Origin: Caulobacter sp. UNC279MFTsu5.1
GTDB lineage: Bacteria > Pseudomonadota > Alphaproteobacteria > Caulobacterales > Caulobacteraceae
Direction: 5' to 3'
Length of the DNA: 64,000 bases
Assembly: GCF_900114015.1 (NCBI RefSeq)
Contig: NZ_FORN01000003.1
Location: 1-64,000 of the forward strand
The notes beneath the pieces were generated by a model. It was given only the letters and a program-made list of their open reading frames with translations. It was not told where the DNA came from and did no database searches. Below are positions 56,656-64,000 of this stretch, in pieces. Numbering within the stretch: the stretch's first letter is position 1; each line of letters begins with the position of its first letter. A program made the position numbers and the translations under genes.

Positions 56656-57543
56656 CTAGTGGCTGGCGGCCGGAATCTGCTCGGCCGCCGGAGCGCGGAC
56701 CAGGCCGGCGGCGCCGCCCAGCTGCATCGTATCCAGCGCCGTGCTGGGCACGATGACGAAGGTCGCGTTCTGCTTCAGCCCTTCGTAGAGCATGTTCATC
56801 GCCCGCAGGTGCAGGGCGGTGGGGTTGGCCGTGTAGGTGCGGGACGCGTCCTCGAAGCTCTTGGCCACCTGGCGCTCGGAATCGCCCAGGATGATCCGGG
56901 CCTGGCGTTCGCGCTCGGCCTGGGCCTGCATCGACATCGCGTTCTCCAGGGCCTCGGGGATCAGGACGTCCTTGAGCTCGACCGAGATGACCTTGACGCC
57001 CCAGGGCTCGGTGCGCTCGTCGATGATCCGGCGCAGTTCCTGGCCGATCCGCTCGCGGCCTTCCAGCATGTCGGCCAGGACGGTCTTGCCGATGACGTCG
57101 CGCAGGGCGGTCTGGGAGGCCCAGGCGATGGCGCTGCGGTAGTCCTCGACGTCCAGCGCCGCCCGCTGGGGCTCGACCACCCGCCAGAACAGCGCCGCGT
57201 CCACGTCCACGGGCACGGTGTCCTTGGTCAGGGTCTTTTCGGCCTTGAAGGTGGAGGTGATCACCCGGACGTCGATCCAGTAGGGAATGACGTCGATGAC
57301 CGGGATGATCCAGAACAGGCCCGGGCCGTTGAGGGCGCGAAAGCGTCCCAGGCGCAGGACGACCGCCCGTTCCCACTGGCTGGCGATCTTGATCGCCGCA
57401 CCGAGGATGGCGCCCGCCACGACGAACAGGGCCAGCAGCGCGCCCGACGCCAGGGGGTCGGCGCGCATTGGCCAAGCCGCCGCGACGCCCGCGGCGGCGA
57501 AGAGGAAGAAGAGGGTGAAGGGGATGGCGCTGGGCTGGCGCAT
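56656..57543 (-). CDS. Slipin / SPFH (band 7) family membrane protein
   Basis: 295 aa: two hydrophobic N-terminal segments (about 8-25 and 33-52), then the SPFH domain beginning Q-W-E-R-A-V-V-L-R-L-G-R-F, with P-Y-W-I-D-V-R, D-A-L/A-L-F-W-R-V and the coiled-coil M-Q-A-Q-A-E-R-E-R-Q-A-R. Slipins form membrane microdomain scaffolds. The usual NfeD-type partner is not adjacent. Start ATG 57543; the frame extends upstream through repeat sequence. Confidence 0.92.
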   Translation of the reverse strand: MRQPSAIPFTLFFLFAAAGVAAAWPMRADPLASGALLALFVVAGAILGAAIKIASQWERAVVLRLGRFRALNGPGLFWIIPVIDVIPYWIDVRVITSTFKAEKTLTKDTVPVDVDAALFWRVVEPQRAALDVEDYRSAIAWASQTALRDVIGKTVLADMLEGRERIGQELRRIIDERTEPWGVKVISVELKDVLIPEALENAMSMQAQAERERQARIILGDSERQVAKSFEDASRTYTANPTALHLRAMNMLYEGLKQNATFVIVPSTALDTMQLGGAAGLVRAPAAEQIPAASH

Positions 57544-57897
57544 GGGCCTGCTCCCAAACTGGATGCGGAGGCCCCGACGCGGCGCGCCGCGACTTGCATC
57601 AGAGGGTGAAACGTCCACCCAAGGCGAAGGTTGCGGCGTGTGGGGAGACGGTCTCCGCGCGGGAGCAGGGCCATCACATCTGACCAAATACGACTGTCAC
57701 CCCGGCCTCGGGACGCGTAAGCGGCCCGCCCAACGGCGGGTGGCGCGCAGCGCGAAGATCCGGGACCGACGCGTGAACTCGGCGCTTGAGGCGATCCCGG
57801 ATCGGCGCCCGGCTTTCGCCGGGCTTGTCCGGGATGACAGCTTTTTCTCAGAGAACCCCCATGCGACAGCCCCATGCGGAGTTCCGTCGCCTGGCGT
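57544..57897. repeat. Gap with 'GTCATCCCGG' family repeat (copy 4)
   Basis: From 57697 to 57840 lies CTGTCACCCCGGCCTCGGGACGCG...GATCCGGGACCGACGCGTGAACTC...GATCCCGGATCGGCGCCCGGC...GGGCTTGTCCGGGATGACAG, sharing the block 'GATCCGGGACCGACGCGTGAACTC' with the copy at 31551. The rest is the slipin upstream region; no gene seen. Confidence 0.75.
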
Positions 57898-58485
57898 CTA
57901 GGCCCGTCCCGCCTGGGCCGACAGGTGGTCGGCGGTGACGCCGATCTTGGCCAGGGCCAGGGTCCACTTGTTTTCGTGGTCGTCGCCGAACAGCAGGGCC
58001 TCGTCGGCGTCGCAGATCAGCCAGACATTGTCGCGCAGTTCCTGCTCCAGCTGGCCGGGGCCCCAGCCCGAATAGCCCAGGGCCAGGATGGCGTGGCGCG
58101 GCCGGCGGATCTTGCTGCCCAGGGCGTCCAGGGCGTCGCGGGTCACGGTCAGGGCCAGGCCGTCGGCCACCGGCACCGTGGAGTCGGGCGAGACATAGTC
58201 GTCGGTGTGCAGCACGAAGCCGCGCTCGCGCTCGACCGGGCCGCCCAGCATCACCAGGTCGCCGTCGGCCTCGATCTCGGGCGCGATGCCCAGGTTATTG
58301 AGCAGTTCGAACAGGGTCAGGCCCTCGACCGGGCGGTTGACCGCCAGGCCCATGGCCTGCTCGGCGTCGTGGGCGCAGACATAGAGCACGGCGCGTTCGA
58401 AACGCGGATCCTCGATGCCGGGCATGGCCACCAGCATCTGTCCGGCGAGGAAGCCGTTCGGGTCCTTGGCTCCGTGCGAGTCCAT
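57898..58485 (-). CDS. YqgE/AlgH family protein
   Basis: 195 aa with F-L-A-G-Q-M-L-V-A-M-P-G-I-E-D-P-R-F (about 12-29), the G-L-A-V-N-R-P motif, G-G-P-V-E-R-E-R-G-F-V-L-H and the C-terminal G-Y-S-G-W-G-P-G-Q-L-E-x-E of the family. Cytosolic; biochemical role unknown, AlgH is linked to alginate control in Pseudomonas. Start ATG 58485. Confidence 0.93.
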   Translation of the reverse strand: MDSHGAKDPNGFLAGQMLVAMPGIEDPRFERAVLYVCAHDAEQAMGLAVNRPVEGLTLFELLNNLGIAPEIEADGDLVMLGGPVERERGFVLHTDDYVSPDSTVPVADGLALTVTRDALDALGSKIRRPRHAILALGYSGWGPGQLEQELRDNVWLICDADEALLFGDDHENKWTLALAKIGVTADHLSAQAGRA

Positions 58486-58620
58486 GACTAGAGGATCGGG
58501 GCGGAACGCGTCAGTTTCAAGTCTAACCTTTCCTTGGCGATCCGCTTCGGCGCCTTTATCTCCTTTGCGCGCTCTCAACGCGCGTTTTCTCTTTCCCGGG
58601 CAACCCATAGGATACCGCAC

Positions 58621-59103
58621 ATGGCGATCAAGGTTGGCGACACGCTTCCTTCGGCGACTTTCATGACCAGCACGGCCGAGGGCCCGGCCCCGGTCACGAC
58701 CGACGATCTGTTCAAGGGCAAGACCGTGGCCCTGTTCGCGGTGCCCGGCGCCTTCACCCCGACCTGCTCGGCCAAGCACCTGCCGGGCTTCAAGGAGAAG
58801 GCCGCCGAGCTGAAGGCCAAGGGCGTCGACACCATCGCCTGCGTCTCGGTCAACGACCTGTTCGTGATGAAGGCCTGGGGCGCCGATCAGGGCGTCACCG
58901 ACGAGGTCCTGCTGCTGGCCGACGGCAACGGCGAGTTCACCCGGGCCGTCGGCCTGGAGTTCGACGGCAGCAAGTTCGGCATGGGCCTGCGCTCGCAGCG
59001 CTACTCCCTGATCGCCAAGGACGGGGTGGTCCAGACCCTGAACGTCGAAGAGGGCGGGGAATTCAAGGTCTCGTCGGCGGACTACATGCTGGGCCAGCTT
59101 TAG
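58621..59103 (+). CDS. Peroxiredoxin, Prx5/AhpE-like (glutaredoxin-type)
   Basis: 160 aa. Peroxidatic Cys C49 in P-G-A-F-T-P-T-C-S, with the active-site Thr46 and the Arg in G-L-R-S-Q-R-Y. The S-A-K-H-L-P-G-F run matches the Prx5 group that reduces H2O2 and organic peroxides with glutathione/glutaredoxin. No second nearby resolving Cys other than C75-like (I-A-C-V-S). It is monocistronic, ending in a good terminator. Confidence 0.94.
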   Translation: MAIKVGDTLPSATFMTSTAEGPAPVTTDDLFKGKTVALFAVPGAFTPTCSAKHLPGFKEKAAELKAKGVDTIACVSVNDLFVMKAWGADQGVTDEVLLLADGNGEFTRAVGLEFDGSKFGMGLRSQRYSLIAKDGVVQTLNVEEGGEFKVSSADYMLGQL

Positions 59104-59124
59104 GAATCGACGGCTTCCAAATGG

Positions 59125-59160
59125 AAAAGGCGGTGGAGCGATCCACCGCCTTTTTCTTTT
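59125..59160 (+). terminator. Rho-independent terminator after the peroxiredoxin gene
   Basis: AAAAGGCGGTGGA (59125-59137), loop GCGA, TCCACCGCCTTTTT (59142-59155) followed by more T. Nearly symmetrical, so it may serve both strands. Confidence 0.92.
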
Positions 59161-59165
59161 CACCC

Positions 59166-59220
59166 TGCACTTGCCCCCTAAGGGGGCGGACAGACCGCGA
59201 AGCGGTCAGGTGGGGACAAG
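59166..59220. repeat. Intergenic inverted repeat, 'TTGCCCCCTAAGGGGGC' type
   Basis: TGCCCCCTAAGGGGGCGGACAGACCGCGAAGCGGTCAGGTGGGGACAAG: a GCCCCC/GGGGGC palindrome and ACCGCGAAGCGGT hairpin. Same general build as the CCTCCCCC-type elements. It lies at the 3' end of the acyl-CoA dehydrogenase gene. Confidence 0.65.
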
Positions 59221-60966
59221 TCAGTGTGCGCCAAGCGCTTCGGGGGTGATGGATTCCAGATCCCCCCCGCCCATCGTCACCGCCGCCACCTGCCCCGGCA
59301 CGGTCGCCAGCACGGTCTCGCCATAGACCCGCGCCAGGGCCAGGCGCAGGCCATGCGGCTCGGCCAGAGCGCCCTTGGCCAGCATCCAGCCGCCGACGGT
59401 GTCGCCCAGCAGCTTCAGATAGGCCGTGGCGCCGGACAGGGCGTCGGGCATGGCCCGAGCCCGGCGCTCGATCAGCCAGGCCGTGGCCGCGCCGATCGCG
59501 TCCAGGGCCGCCTTGAAGCGCAGGGCCGCGCCGCCCAGCTCGCCGCCGGCCGCCTCCAGGGCTTCCTGGGTGTCGCGCATGTCGTCCATCAGGTCGGCGA
59601 TCGCCTGGCCTTCCGACAGGCCCAGCTTGCGGCCGACCAGGTCGATGGCCTGGATGCCGTTGGCGCCCTCGTAGATCGGGGCGATGCGGGCGTCGCGATA
59701 GTGCTGGGCCGCGCCGGTCTCCTCGATGAAGCCCATGCCGCCGTGCACCTGCACCCCTTGCGAGGCGACCTCGACGCCGATGTCGGTGGACCAGGCCTTG
59801 GCGATCGGGGTCAGCAGCTCCTCGCGCAGCTTGGCGGTCTTGCGCTCGTCCTCGGTCGCGGCGTGGGTCGACAGGTCGGCGGCCACGGCGGTCGACAGGC
59901 AGATCCCGCGGGCGGCCTCGATCTTGGCCTTCATCAGCACCAGGGTCTTGCGGATGTCGGGATGGTCATAGAGGCGCGAGGGCTGGGCGCCCGTCCAGGC
60001 CGAGCGGCCCTGGGTCCGCTCCAGCGAGAAGTCCAGCGCCTGCTGGTAGGCCCGTTCGGCGATGGCTACGCCCTGGGCCCCGACTTGGAGACGGGCGGCG
60101 TTCATCATCGTGAACATGTGGGCCAGGCCCGAGCCCAGCTGGCCGACCAGTTCGGCCCGGGCGCCCTCGTACAGCATCACGCAGGTGGGCGAGCCGTGGA
60201 TGCCCAGCTTGTGCTCCAGCCCGCCGACCCGCAGGGCGTTGGCCGCGCCCAGGCCGCCGGCCTCGTCGACCAGGACCTTGGGGGCCAGGAACAGCGAAAT
60301 GCCCTTCACCCCGGGCGGGGCGTCGGGCGTGCGGGCCAGCACCAGGTGCAGGATGTTGTCGGCGGCGTCATGGTCGCCCCAGGTGATGAAGATCTTCTGG
60401 CCCGACAGGGTGTAGCCGCCGTTCCCGTCCGGCGTGGCCATCGTCGTCAGGGCGCCCAGGTCCGAGCCGGCCTGGGGCTCGGTCAGGTTCATGGTGCCGG
60501 TCCATTCGCCCGACACCAGGCGGGGCAGGTACAGCGCCTTCTGGCGGTCCGAGCCATGGTGGGCCAGGGCCTCGATGGCCCCCAGGCTCAGCATCGGGCA
60601 CAGGCCGAAGGCCATGTTGGCGGCCTGGACCATTTCCAGCACCGCCACCTCCAGGGTCTTGGGCAGGCCCTGGCCGCCGTGTTCGGGCGCGGCCGCCAGG
60701 CTGGTCCAGCCGTCCTGCGCGAACTGGCGGTAGGCGTCGGCGAAGCCGGGCGCGGACCGGACCACGCCGTTCTCCAGCTTGGCGCCGACCAGGTCGCCGG
60801 TCCGGTTCAGCGGGGCCAGCACCTCACTGGCGAACGCGCCGGCGGCTTCGAGCACCGCGCTCACCGTATCGGCGTCCGCCTCCGGAAAGGCGGCGGCCAG
60901 GCGGTCGAACCCGGCCACGTGCTTCAGGGCGAAGGCGAGGTCGCGGACGGGCGCGCGATAGGTCAT
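59221..60966 (-). CDS. Acyl-CoA dehydrogenase, long (DmdC-like) type
   Basis: 581-aa FAD flavoprotein: N-terminal extension, acyl-CoA dehydrogenase N, middle (M-N-L-T-E-P-Q-A-G-S-D-L-G-A) and C-terminal domains with the catalytic-Glu region I-Y-E-G-A-N-G-I-Q-A-I-D-L, and a final helical domain of about 110 residues. This layout is that of 3-methylmercaptopropionyl-CoA dehydrogenase DmdC and related enzymes; substrate not certain. Start ATG 60966, divergent from yceI. Confidence 0.9.
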   Translation of the reverse strand: MTYRAPVRDLAFALKHVAGFDRLAAAFPEADADTVSAVLEAAGAFASEVLAPLNRTGDLVGAKLENGVVRSAPGFADAYRQFAQDGWTSLAAAPEHGGQGLPKTLEVAVLEMVQAANMAFGLCPMLSLGAIEALAHHGSDRQKALYLPRLVSGEWTGTMNLTEPQAGSDLGALTTMATPDGNGGYTLSGQKIFITWGDHDAADNILHLVLARTPDAPPGVKGISLFLAPKVLVDEAGGLGAANALRVGGLEHKLGIHGSPTCVMLYEGARAELVGQLGSGLAHMFTMMNAARLQVGAQGVAIAERAYQQALDFSLERTQGRSAWTGAQPSRLYDHPDIRKTLVLMKAKIEAARGICLSTAVAADLSTHAATEDERKTAKLREELLTPIAKAWSTDIGVEVASQGVQVHGGMGFIEETGAAQHYRDARIAPIYEGANGIQAIDLVGRKLGLSEGQAIADLMDDMRDTQEALEAAGGELGGAALRFKAALDAIGAATAWLIERRARAMPDALSGATAYLKLLGDTVGGWMLAKGALAEPHGLRLALARVYGETVLATVPGQVAAVTMGGGDLESITPEALGAH

Positions 60967-61137
60967 GGGACGGGTCCGATCTGGCGAGCTCAAGTAAACT
61001 TCGTTTAGATGCTGCGAGGCCCCCTGCAAAGTCGATCGGATCACGGCTTCGTGAAGGGCGGTCCCTTCCACCTCGGGCCAAGCTTCCTAAGTTGGGGGTT
61101 CAGCAACCACTGCTATTACAGTTTGGAGACTGCCCTC
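60967..61137. promoter_or_regulatory. Divergent region acyl-CoA dehydrogenase / YceI
   Basis: 170 bp with both promoters. CTATTACAGTTTGGAGACTG just before the yceI ATG is AT-richer and includes its ribosome site (GGAG at 61125-61128). No repeat seen. Confidence 0.4.
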
Positions 61138-61752
61138 ATGAACCGCCGTATCGCCTCCGCCCTCCTGGCCGGCGCTCTTCTGACCGCGTCCGCCGCCCTG
61201 CCGGCCGTGGCCTCCGCCCAGGTCGCGACCGATCCGGCCGCCGCCCCCGCCGGAACCTGGACGCTGGACAAGCGCCACGCCAGCCTGACCCTGAAGGTCA
61301 CGCACTTCGGCACCTCGCACTACACCTTCCGCTTCGCCCAGGGCGCGATCGACGGCTCCTACGCCTATGACCCGGCCAAGCCGCTGGACAGCAAGGTGTC
61401 GATCACCATCGACGCGACCAAGGTCGACACCGGCCTGCCGGACTTCGACAAGGAAATCGGCACGGACGCGAAGTTCTTCAACGGAACCCAGTATCCGAAG
61501 ATCACCTTCGTCTCGACCAAGGTCGAGCCGGGCAAGCTGACCGGCGACCTGACCTTCCGCGGCGTGACCAAGCCGGTCACCCTGGACGTCAAGTACAACG
61601 GCTACGCCAAGACCCCGTTCGGCTCGCAGATCATGGGCTTCTCGGCCACCGGCAAGATCAAGCGCTCGGACTTCGGCTTCACCCACCTGGTGCCGATGGT
61701 CAGCGACGACGTCGACCTGGCGATCGAAGTCGAGTTCAATCCGAAGAAGTAG
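61138..61752 (+). CDS. YceI family periplasmic lipocalin-like protein
   Basis: 204 aa. Signal peptide (to A-S-A-Q), then a YceI beta-barrel: W-T-L-D-K-R-H-A-S-L-T-L-K-V-T-H-F-G, F-D-K-E-I-G-T-D-A-K-F-F-N, Y-P-K-I-T-F-V-S-T and F-R-G-V-T-K-P-V. Such proteins bind polyisoprenoids in the periplasm. 84 bp upstream of the b561-YceI fusion, so probably one operon. Confidence 0.93.
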   Translation: MNRRIASALLAGALLTASAALPAVASAQVATDPAAAPAGTWTLDKRHASLTLKVTHFGTSHYTFRFAQGAIDGSYAYDPAKPLDSKVSITIDATKVDTGLPDFDKEIGTDAKFFNGTQYPKITFVSTKVEPGKLTGDLTFRGVTKPVTLDVKYNGYAKTPFGSQIMGFSATGKIKRSDFGFTHLVPMVSDDVDLAIEVEFNPKK

Positions 61753-61836
61753 TCCGAAGGCCCGACCGGGTCTTGAAAACGACATCGGCCCGACCTTCCG
61801 GGACGGGCCGGACCTAAGCTTGAGACGAGGACGACC

Positions 61837-63174
61837 ATGACCGCCGAAGCACCTATCGAGACCCCTTCGGCGGCGGGTCGCCCCCCGCGCTACACGACGG
61901 TGGCGATCCTCCTGCACTGGCTGATCGCCGCCGCCATCCTCTTCCAGATCATCCTGGGCTGGCGGATGGGCGACGAGCCCAAGGGCCCGGCCACCTACGC
62001 CATCTTCCAGCTGCACAAGTCGATCGGCATCACCATCCTGCTGCTCAGCCTGGCGCGCCTGGCCTGGCGGCTGTTCCACAAGCCGCCGCCGCATCCGGCG
62101 GGGCAGCCGCGGTGGGAGACGATCGCCTCGCAGATCGTGCACGTGGCCTTCTACGTGATCATGATCGGCCTGCCGGTGACCGGCTGGATCATGGTCTCGG
62201 CCAGCAAGCTGAACATCCCGACCCTGCTGTACGGGACCGTTCCCTGGCCGCACCTGCCAGGCCTGCCCGAGCTGGCCGCCGGGCCCAAGCACGTCTGGTA
62301 CAAGGCCGGCGAGATCAGCCACGGCCTGCTGGTCAAGACCACCTACCTGCTGCTGGCCCTGCACCTGGGCGCGGCGGCCAAGCACCAGATCCTCGACCGC
62401 GACGAGGTGCTGGGCCACATGGCCCCCGGCGCCCGGCCCGGCTGGCGGGAGCCGCGCGCCTGGCTGGCCGCCGCCGGCCTGATCGCCGTGGTCGCCGCCG
62501 GCTACCTCTACAATCCGGCCGTCAAGCGCCCGGTCGCGCCCGCCGCTCCGGCCGAGGTCGCCGACGCCCAGGCCCCGGCGGCCCCCGCCGCGCCCCCGGC
62601 GGCCGGTCCCGCCCCGACGGCGCCGGCCGCCGACGCCGCGCCTGTCGCCCCGCTCGAACCGGACACGGCCCTGAAGGACCCGGTCGCCTGGGCGGTGGCC
62701 AAGAGCTCGACCCTGGGCTTCACCGCCAGCTGGGCCGGCGAGGCCATTGAGGGCCAGTTCAAGCGCTGGACCGCCGACATCCTGTTCTCGCCCGACGCCC
62801 TGGACCGCTCGAAGCTGACCGTCAGCATCGACATGAGCTCGGCCGCCACCGGCGACGACCAGCGCGACTCCAGCCTGCCCAGCGGCGATTTCTTCGACAC
62901 CGCCAACCACCCCAAGGCCACCTTCACCGCCAGCAAGTTCCGCAAGACCGGCGATGGCCGGTTCGTCGCCGACGGGACGCTGGACCTGCGCGGCGTCAAG
63001 AAGCCGGTCAGCCTGCCCTTCGCCCTGAAGATCGACGGCGACACGGCCACGGCGCGCGGTGTAACCACCCTGGACCGGACGGCGTTCGGGGTTGGACAGG
63101 GCGAATGGGCGTCTACGGATCAGATCGGCGGCAAGGTGAAGGTCAGCTTCGCCATCACGGCCAAGCGGAAATAG
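61837..63174 (+). CDS. Cytochrome b561 - YceI fusion protein
   Basis: 445 aa. Residues about 18-205 are a four-helix di-heme cytochrome b561 with ligand-type His in L-L-H-W-L, F-Q-L-H-K-S-I-G, I-V-H-V-A-F-Y and L-A-L-H-L-G. A fifth TM helix (about 209-226) follows, then a Pro/Ala linker of about 55 residues, and a YceI domain (about 285-445; S-G-D-F-F-D-T-A-N-H-P-K-A-T-F and L-R-G-V-K-K-P-V). It likely moves electrons between quinone and a periplasmic lipid-soluble partner held by the YceI domain (inferred). Confidence 0.92.
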   Translation: MTAEAPIETPSAAGRPPRYTTVAILLHWLIAAAILFQIILGWRMGDEPKGPATYAIFQLHKSIGITILLLSLARLAWRLFHKPPPHPAGQPRWETIASQIVHVAFYVIMIGLPVTGWIMVSASKLNIPTLLYGTVPWPHLPGLPELAAGPKHVWYKAGEISHGLLVKTTYLLLALHLGAAAKHQILDRDEVLGHMAPGARPGWREPRAWLAAAGLIAVVAAGYLYNPAVKRPVAPAAPAEVADAQAPAAPAAPPAAGPAPTAPAADAAPVAPLEPDTALKDPVAWAVAKSSTLGFTASWAGEAIEGQFKRWTADILFSPDALDRSKLTVSIDMSSAATGDDQRDSSLPSGDFFDTANHPKATFTASKFRKTGDGRFVADGTLDLRGVKKPVSLPFALKIDGDTATARGVTTLDRTAFGVGQGEWASTDQIGGKVKVSFAITAKRK

Positions 63175-64000
63175 GCTCGCCCGTCCTTGAGGCGGCGCGG
63201 GTCCTCCGCGGCGGCGGCCTGGTGCTGCTGCCCACCGAGACCGTCTACGGCCTGGGCGCCGACGCCGCGAATCCCGCGGCCGTGGCGGCGATCTTCGAGG
63301 CCAAGGGCCGTCCGCGCTTCAACCCGCTGATCGCCCATGTCCACGACGCGGCGACCGCCGCCCGCATCGCCGCCTTCGATGACCGCGCCCTGGCCCTGGC
63401 CGCCGCCTTCTGGCCGGGTCCGCTGACGATCGTCGCGCCGGTCCGCGACGCCGCCGCCGTCTGCGACCTGGCCCGGGCAGGACTCGACACCGTGGCCGTC
63501 CGCGTGCCCGGCCATCCGCTGTCGCGGGCCGTGCTGGCGGCGTTCGGCGGGCCGGTGGTCGCCCCCTCGGCCAACCGCTCGGGTCGGCCCAGCCCGACCA
63601 CCTTCGAGGACGCCTTCGCCGAGACCGGCGACAAGACCGCCGCCGCCCTGGACGGCGGACCGTGTCAGGTGGGCCTGGAAAGCACTGTCGTCGCCGTGCT
63701 CGACGGCCCCGTGCGCCTGCTGCGCCCCGGCGCGGTGACCCGCGCCCAGCTCGAGGCCGTGGTCGGCCCGCTGGCCGAGGCCGACGACGACGCCAAGCGC
63801 TCGCCGGGTCGCCTGGCCCTGCACTACGCCCCCGACGCGCCGGTGCGGATCGAGGCCGCCGCGCCGCGCGCGGGCGAGGCGTTCCTGGCGTTCGGTTCGT
63901 GGCCGGACGGAGAGGCGGTGTTCAACCTCAGCCCCTCGGGCGACCTGGCCGAAGCCGCCGCCAACCTGTTCGCCTTCCTGCGCGCCGCCGACCGCACCAA
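63105..64000 (+). CDS. Threonylcarbamoyl-AMP synthase (Sua5/TsaC), 3' end cut by window
   Basis: Makes the TC-AMP used for t6A37 modification of tRNAs. The frame is open to the window end (298 codons visible). Key blocks are L-L-P-T-E-T-V-Y-G-L-G-A-D, K-G-R-P-R-F-N-P-L-I-A-H-V, W-P-G-P-L-T, A-P-S-A-N-R-S-G and the Sua5-type S-P-G-R-L-A-L-H-Y-A-P, so it is the long Sua5 form. The only in-frame ATG (63105) lies 70 bp inside the b561-YceI gene; otherwise a non-standard start near 63171 is needed. Confidence 0.85.
   Translation, partial: MGVYGSDRRQGEGQLRHHGQAEIGSPVLEAARVLRGGGLVLLPTETVYGLGADAANPAAVAAIFEAKGRPRFNPLIAHVHDAATAARIAAFDDRALALAAAFWPGPLTIVAPVRDAAAVCDLARAGLDTVAVRVPGHPLSRAVLAAFGGPVVAPSANRSGRPSPTTFEDAFAETGDKTAAALDGGPCQVGLESTVVAVLDGPVRLLRPGAVTRAQLEAVVGPLAEADDDAKRSPGRLALHYAPDAPVRIEAAAPRAGEAFLAFGSWPDGEAVFNLSPSGDLAEAAANLFAFLRAADRT

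Overview
The window is a gene-dense, high-GC stretch of an alphaproteobacterial chromosome, almost certainly Caulobacter or a very close relative. Third codon positions are nearly all G or C, and genes are commonly coupled by 4-bp ATGA/GTGA/TTGA or 1-bp TGATG overlaps. The aa3 oxidase cluster, the split tldD/pmbA pair and a c-di-GMP phosphodiesterase that matches Caulobacter PdeA in architecture and GEDEF motif all point the same way. I see no tRNA, rRNA, CRISPR array, insertion sequence or complete prophage.

Layout. 1-9.4 kb is lipid A/LPS core work on the minus strand (msbA-like exporter, DUF374 acyltransferase, CDF metal exporter, waaA, lpxK). It is interrupted by a plus-strand RTX/FG-GAP secreted protein of visibly lower GC, and followed by a tyrosine-phosphatase-like gene. 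9.4-15.3 kb is mostly minus-strand housekeeping (DUF4170, cysQ-type phosphatase, pmbA, MAPEG, M14 carboxypeptidase, folE). 15.5-21.7 kb is plus-strand (cysS, DinB-like, SRPBCC, IscU-like, yidD, thrS, GT2). 21.7-25.1 kb holds an HMG-CoA-lyase-type enzyme and a divergent ArnT-like/ArnC-like glycosyltransferase pair. 25.2-31.5 kb has small secreted and membrane proteins, a thiolase, and the PHB locus phaR/phaA-phaB. 31.9-39.1 kb holds a DUF4908 protein, a TonB-dependent receptor, tldD, a second small secreted protein, and a PadR-DUF1700-DUF2807 module. 39.5-47.6 kb is the cytochrome c oxidase operon coxB-ctaD-ctaB-coxF-ctaG-coxC-DUF983-surf1, with thrC coupled to its end. 47.6-57.5 kb contains an SseB-like lipoprotein, an M16 peptidase, a secreted GH43 glycosidase, a serine beta-lactamase-fold hydrolase, a GNAT, pdeA, an LprI-like protein and a slipin. 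57.9-64 kb has YqgE, a peroxiredoxin, a long acyl-CoA dehydrogenase, YceI, a cytochrome b561-YceI fusion and the start of a sua5/tsaC gene cut by the window end.

How genes work together. lpxK, waaA, the acyltransferase and the msbA-like exporter build and flip the lipid A-Kdo core. phaA and phaB make (R)-3-hydroxybutyryl-CoA, and phaR is divergent from them with TGCA-rich candidate operators between. ctaB, ctaG, surf1 and coxF are heme and copper assembly factors for the oxidase subunits beside them. TldD and PmbA, coded 23 kb apart, are expected to form one protease complex.

Less ordinary items: two paralogous small secreted proteins sharing a G-T-G-T-C motif; the RTX/FG-GAP hybrid; the b561-YceI fusion beside a free YceI; a lipoprotein version of SseB next to thrC; an IscU-like protein lacking one ligand cysteine; a possible 23-residue membrane peptide; and at least three families of intergenic inverted repeats filling nearly every larger gap. 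Start codons were chosen by eye and several remain uncertain, as noted.
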